From contig CALFYG010000047.1 of the NCBI GenBank assembly GCA_937952095.1, forward strand, positions 1 through 23,471: a stretch of DNA of 23,471 nt. Reading direction: 5' to 3'. Position numbers and translations under genes: made by a program. The notes under the pieces are model-generated. The model did not search any database. It worked only from the letters and a program-made list of their open reading frames with translations, and was not told the DNA's origin. How positions within the stretch are numbered: position 1 is the stretch's first letter; each line of letters begins with the position of its first letter. Positions 22,044 to 23,471 of the stretch are shown piece after piece. The DNA comes from an uncultured Micrococcales bacterium. GTDB lineage: Bacteria; Actinomycetota; Actinomycetes; S36-B12; UBA10799.

Positions 22044-23471
22044 CTGACGCCGCTGGTGTCCGAGACGCACGCCGACTCCACCAGAACAGGCCGGCGGTGA
22101 TCACACTGAGCAATGCACCCACGACACCGTGTGCATCCATGCCGTCGAGCAGCGCCCTCTTCTGCGCCTCATCGATGTTTGTCACTTCTGTGACGGGCAC
22201 GGCGTACTGCGAGGACTCCTGCTGGACGCTGGCCCCGGAGCGGAGGTCAGCGGCGATCTGGGTGGCCGGTGCGGAGTCGAGGCCGGCGTCGGCGAGCTGA
22301 TGTGTCAATGAGGCTGAGAACGCCGAGAAGACCACGGCGGAGATCATTGCGATACCGATGGCAGTGCCCACGCCGATCGCCGCCTGCCGGTACGCGGAGG
22401 CGTCCGTCTCATTGTCGGCGACCGCGTCGTCCATCAACGCATTCGTCATCGGCACGCCCGCGCCGACAGAGGCGAAGCTGTAGAGGCAGGTGACAAGAAC
22501 CGGCCACCACAGGGGTGAATCGACGCCTACGAGAACGCTCAATGCCAACGACAGCCCGGTGACCATGAGGAACCACACCCCGGTGCGCACCATGCCGCGC
22601 CGCCCCACCATCCATCCGGCGTAGCGGGCCCCCACCACCGCGGCCAGTTGTGCCGGCACCATGAGCAGCGCCGCGACCAGCACACTGAGACCGAAGACGT
22701 ACTCGTAAGCAAGTGTCATGTAGTACCAGAGTTGGGTGAAACACCACAGGGCGACGACGATCAGCATCAGAGCGAATCCAGGCTGACGGAGGATCGTGAC
22801 GTCCAGCGAGCGGGGCTTCCCCCGACGCATGGCCTGGAACAGCCACCCTGCCGCCACCAGAGTGATGGTGAGCCGCACAGCCGTAGCGACACTGAGGTTC
22901 GCGTGCGCCGCCACCTGTGCCACACCCATACACACCACACCCGCCAAGAGCGGTGTCAGCAACTCCGCTTTCGTCCCGCCCGTTCCATCCGGACCCAGCG
23001 CCCACCGCGCCGCCAGCACAGCCAGCAATCCACCGATGGCCCATGTGAACGCGACCACCCGCCACGAGCGGTTCTCCATGAGCAGCGAGGTCACCACCGG
23101 AAGCACCACGAACACGACCGGGCTGACCATGGAGAAGATCGCGAATGCCCGGGCCCGCTCGGACCGGCCCGGTACGGTTGCCCCGATGATCCCCAGCGGC
23201 ACGACCAACAGGACCGTGGCGCCCACGGCTTGCACCGCCAGGCCTGCGACCGCGACGGCCAGCACCGGAGCTGCGGCGACGAGCAAGGAGCCGAGGGCCA
23301 GCGTGAGTGCACCCAGGGTCAGTACCCGGCGCCGTCCGTATCTCTGGGCGAGAACCGCGGCGAGGAAAATGACCAACAGCGAGGCCACGCTCGGCGTCTC
23401 TCGCACTGTGGCCGCCGCAGAGTCCCCCGCCTGGAACGAGGCCAGCATCGGGGTCACGAGGTAGTTCAGCG
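22027..23471 (-). CDS. MFS transporter, DHA2-like drug efflux type, N-terminus outside window
   Basis: The frame is open to the window edge and the first visible codons (LNYLVTPML) fall inside or just after the first membrane helix, so the N-terminus is missing. About 480 residues are visible. The block RYGRRRVLTLGALTLALGS is the conserved loop 2-3 of major facilitator proteins; the total helix count and the long extracytoplasmic loop before the last helix fit the 14-TM DHA2 (EmrB/QacA) group, which exports drugs, dyes or lipophilic compounds with protons. The motif C region (helix 5) cannot be judged with certainty. No regulator gene is visible next to it. Confidence 0.88.
   Translation of the reverse strand, partial: LNYLVTPMLASFQAGDSAAATVRETPSVASLLVIFLAAVLAQRYGRRRVLTLGALTLALGSLLVAAAPVLAVAVAGLAVQAVGATVLLVVPLGIIGATVPGRSERARAFAIFSMVSPVVFVVLPVVTSLLMENRSWRVVAFTWAIGGLLAVLAARWALGPDGTGGTKAELLTPLLAGVVCMGVAQVAAHANLSVATAVRLTITLVAAGWLFQAMRRGKPRSLDVTILRQPGFALMLIVVALWCFTQLWYYMTLAYEYVFGLSVLVAALLMVPAQLAAVVGARYAGWMVGRRGMVRTGVWFLMVTGLSLALSVLVGVDSPLWWPVLVTCLYSFASVGAGVPMTNALMDDAVADNETDASAYRQAAIGVGTAIGIAMISAVVFSAFSASLTHQLADAGLDSAPATQIAADLRSGASVQQESSQYAVPVTEVTNIDEAQKRALLDGMDAHGVVGALLSVITAGLFWWSRRASRTPAASGHPSG

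Noticed and set aside
1..23471. Prophage, integrative element, CRISPR or defence island
   Set aside because: No integrase, transposase, terminal repeats, tRNA target, repeat array or known defence gene was found, and base composition is even apart from the short AT-rich promoter patch near 14640-14675.

Overview
The window is 23.5 kb of GC-rich, gene-dense DNA from an actinomycete. That placement rests on base composition, frequent GTG starts, several genes whose start codon lies only 6-7 nt after a TANNNT -10 box (leaderless pattern), and families common in that phylum (CbxX/EccA-like AAA ATPase, SHOCT membrane protein, FrnE-type DsbA, SLC13/TrkA-C permease). Genus cannot be told from the sequence. 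No rRNA, tRNA, CRISPR array, insertion sequence or phage gene was recognised, and nothing looks recently acquired.

Left part (1-4257): the 3' end of an aquaglyceroporin gene meets a GDSL/SGNH hydrolase tail to tail. Two secreted proteins follow on the minus strand: a small one with six collagen-like triplets, ending at a strong 17-bp terminator hairpin, and a 545-residue protein with a Cys/His/Asn pattern like a papain-fold enzyme. A divergent FrnE-like thioredoxin-fold gene is broken by an in-frame TAG that lies inside a perfect 24-bp palindrome.

Centre-left (4265-8912): a flippase-like membrane protein diverges from a two-gene, translationally coupled anion transport unit (SLC13/DASS permease plus SulP-STAS permease).

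Centre (8903-14603): a run of minus-strand genes holds a divergent CYTH-like protein, a canonical CYTH protein, a short-chain dehydrogenase, two alpha/beta hydrolases and a cytoplasmic GH29 alpha-L-fucosidase. Upstream of the fucosidase is a 25-codon ORF with a consensus Shine-Dalgarno, a plausible promoter and a terminator-like hairpin: a small protein gene or a leader-peptide attenuator.

Right part (14787-23471): an orphan CbxX-type AAA ATPase, a SHOCT membrane protein coupled by ATGA to a 35-residue single-TM protein, a membrane protein of unknown function, an EamA transporter, a soluble 1198-residue six-PAS GGDEF-EAL protein, and an MFS drug-type transporter cut by the window edge. Most genes are ordinary housekeeping or accessory functions. 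The items most worth checking are the palindromic amber codon, the fucosidase leader ORF, the CYTH pair and the secreted papain-like protein.
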